From: Syngnathus acus
Lineage: Eukaryota; Chordata; Actinopteri; Syngnathiformes; Syngnathidae
Direction: 5' to 3'
NCBI RefSeq assembly: GCF_901709675.1
Contig: NC_051095.1
Span: 2,915,956 to 2,979,955 of the forward strand
Length of the DNA: 64,000 nucleotides
In this document: positions 63,376-64,000 of the stretch, piece after piece
Position numbering within the stretch: position 1 is the stretch's first letter
How the letters are laid out: the number at the start of each line of letters is the position of its first letter
Program-made: the position numbers and the translations under genes
Notes under the pieces: model-generated
What the model was told of the DNA's origin: nothing
Databases searched by the model: none
Seen by the model: only the letters and a program-made list of their open reading frames with translations

Positions 63376-63545
63376 GCAGTTTTCTAAAGCTGAGCTGTGA
63401 TTGGTTGTGACCTGAGGCAACTGTGATGTCATTTTCAGTTGACAGCAAGTGGCAAAATGGCCGCCCCCGAAGATGGATGGATGGATGGATGGATGGATGG
63501 AGTTTACTGCTAAACTCCTATTCCACAAATGCCATATTAATCAGT
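63376..63545 (+). mobile_element. partial copy of the hairpin MITE
   Basis: GTGATTGGTTGTGACCTGAG, GCAACTGTGATGTCATTTTC, TTGACAGCAAGTGGCAAAAT and GGCCG match the second arm of 17614-18051, and ATTAATCAG matches further on. A (GATG)n array (63472-63500) lies in the middle. Confidence 0.75.
63472..63500. repeat. (GATG)n microsatellite
   Basis: Seven GATG units inside the partial hairpin MITE. Confidence 0.95.
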
Positions 63546-63560
63546 TAATTAATAATATTA

Positions 63561-63948
63561 CCGTATTTTCCAGACTATAAGGCGCACCGGACTATAAGGC
63601 GCACCTTCAATGAATGGCCCATTTTAAAACTTTGTCCTTATATAAGGCGCACCGGACTATAAGGCGCACCATTAATGCATCATGTCAGATTTTTAATCCA
63701 AATCAAATCCTTCTCCATTTTATCTTTTTTATTTCAACTTCAGATGCAACAAATCACAAAATAATGATCCATAGTCTTTTTGATTCATGATTCATTTACT
63801 TATGATTGATTTCATGACATAAAGCTTCAGGCCAGTTTAAATTTAGGAATTTGGTCCATATATAAGGCGCACCGGACTATAAGGCGCACTGTCGGCTTTT
63901 GAGAAAATTTTTGGTTTTTAGGTGCGCCTTATAGTCCGGAAAATACGG
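63561..63948. mobile_element. TA-target MITE, copy 2
   Basis: CCGTATTTTCCAGACTATAA at the left and CTTATAGTCCGGAAAATACG at the right, with TA on both sides (63559-63560, 63949-63950). The interior is nearly the same as 60897-61350 (ATGAATGGCCCATTTTAAAA, ACCATTAATGCATCATGTCA), about 65 bp shorter. Confidence 0.88.
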
Positions 63949-64000
63949 TAATTACGCTAATGGGGGCACAAGCAACAGATTATTGTAAAGAACATTTTTG

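Noticed and set aside
36801-64000. Possible dnah2 or wrap53 coding exons, expected from mammalian gene order
   Set aside because: I looked for dynein and WD40-like peptide patterns in the open frames on both strands and recognised none; gene order in fish may differ or the gene may start beyond the window.

Overview
This window is vertebrate nuclear DNA, almost certainly from a teleost fish. The evidence is spliced genes with GT-AG introns, abundant (CA)n, (ATCC)n and (TTTC)n microsatellites, and short non-autonomous DNA transposons (pogo/Tigger-like, other TA-target Tc1/mariner-type, hAT-type) of the kinds common in fish. I cannot name the species. Nothing prokaryotic, viral or CRISPR-like is present.

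The only protein-coding gene I can support is an ephrin-B, on the + strand, best matched to ephrin-B3 (efnb3; teleosts have efnb3a and efnb3b and I cannot choose between them). Four coding exons are visible: 3658-3947, 22670-22762, 24430-24489 and 27017-27447. They join in frame to give about 290 residues: most of the Eph-binding ectodomain, a short stalk, one transmembrane helix and a cytoplasmic tail ending in the PDZ ligand YYKV. The first exon (signal peptide and start of the ectodomain) and the promoter were not found and presumably lie before base 1. The 3' UTR runs from 27448 to a proximal poly(A) site near 28010, or to a distal one near 29890.

Layout: 1-3657 is the 3' part of intron 1; 3948-22669 is an 18.7-kb intron 2 full of transposon remnants and microsatellites; 22763-24429 is intron 3; 24490-27016 is intron 4, nearly 500 bp of it a polypyrimidine microsatellite ending about 60 bp before the last exon. 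From about 29.9 kb to 64 kb I find no supportable gene: the interval holds microsatellites (dense at 34.7-36.8 kb), an intact 757-bp hAT-type MITE, two related TA-target MITEs, several RFX X-box-like motifs and CTCF-like motifs, and low-repeat CpG-containing stretches that could be regulatory.

No undescribed multi-gene system is visible. The points most worth a second look are the pyrimidine tract beside the last efnb3 exon, in-frame skippable exon 4, paired X-box motifs downstream of the gene, CTCF-like motifs apparently carried by a dispersed repeat, a hAT insertion whose empty site survives in a related repeat 6 kb away, a microsatellite that grew inside a MITE copy, and a perfect 18-bp-arm hairpin.
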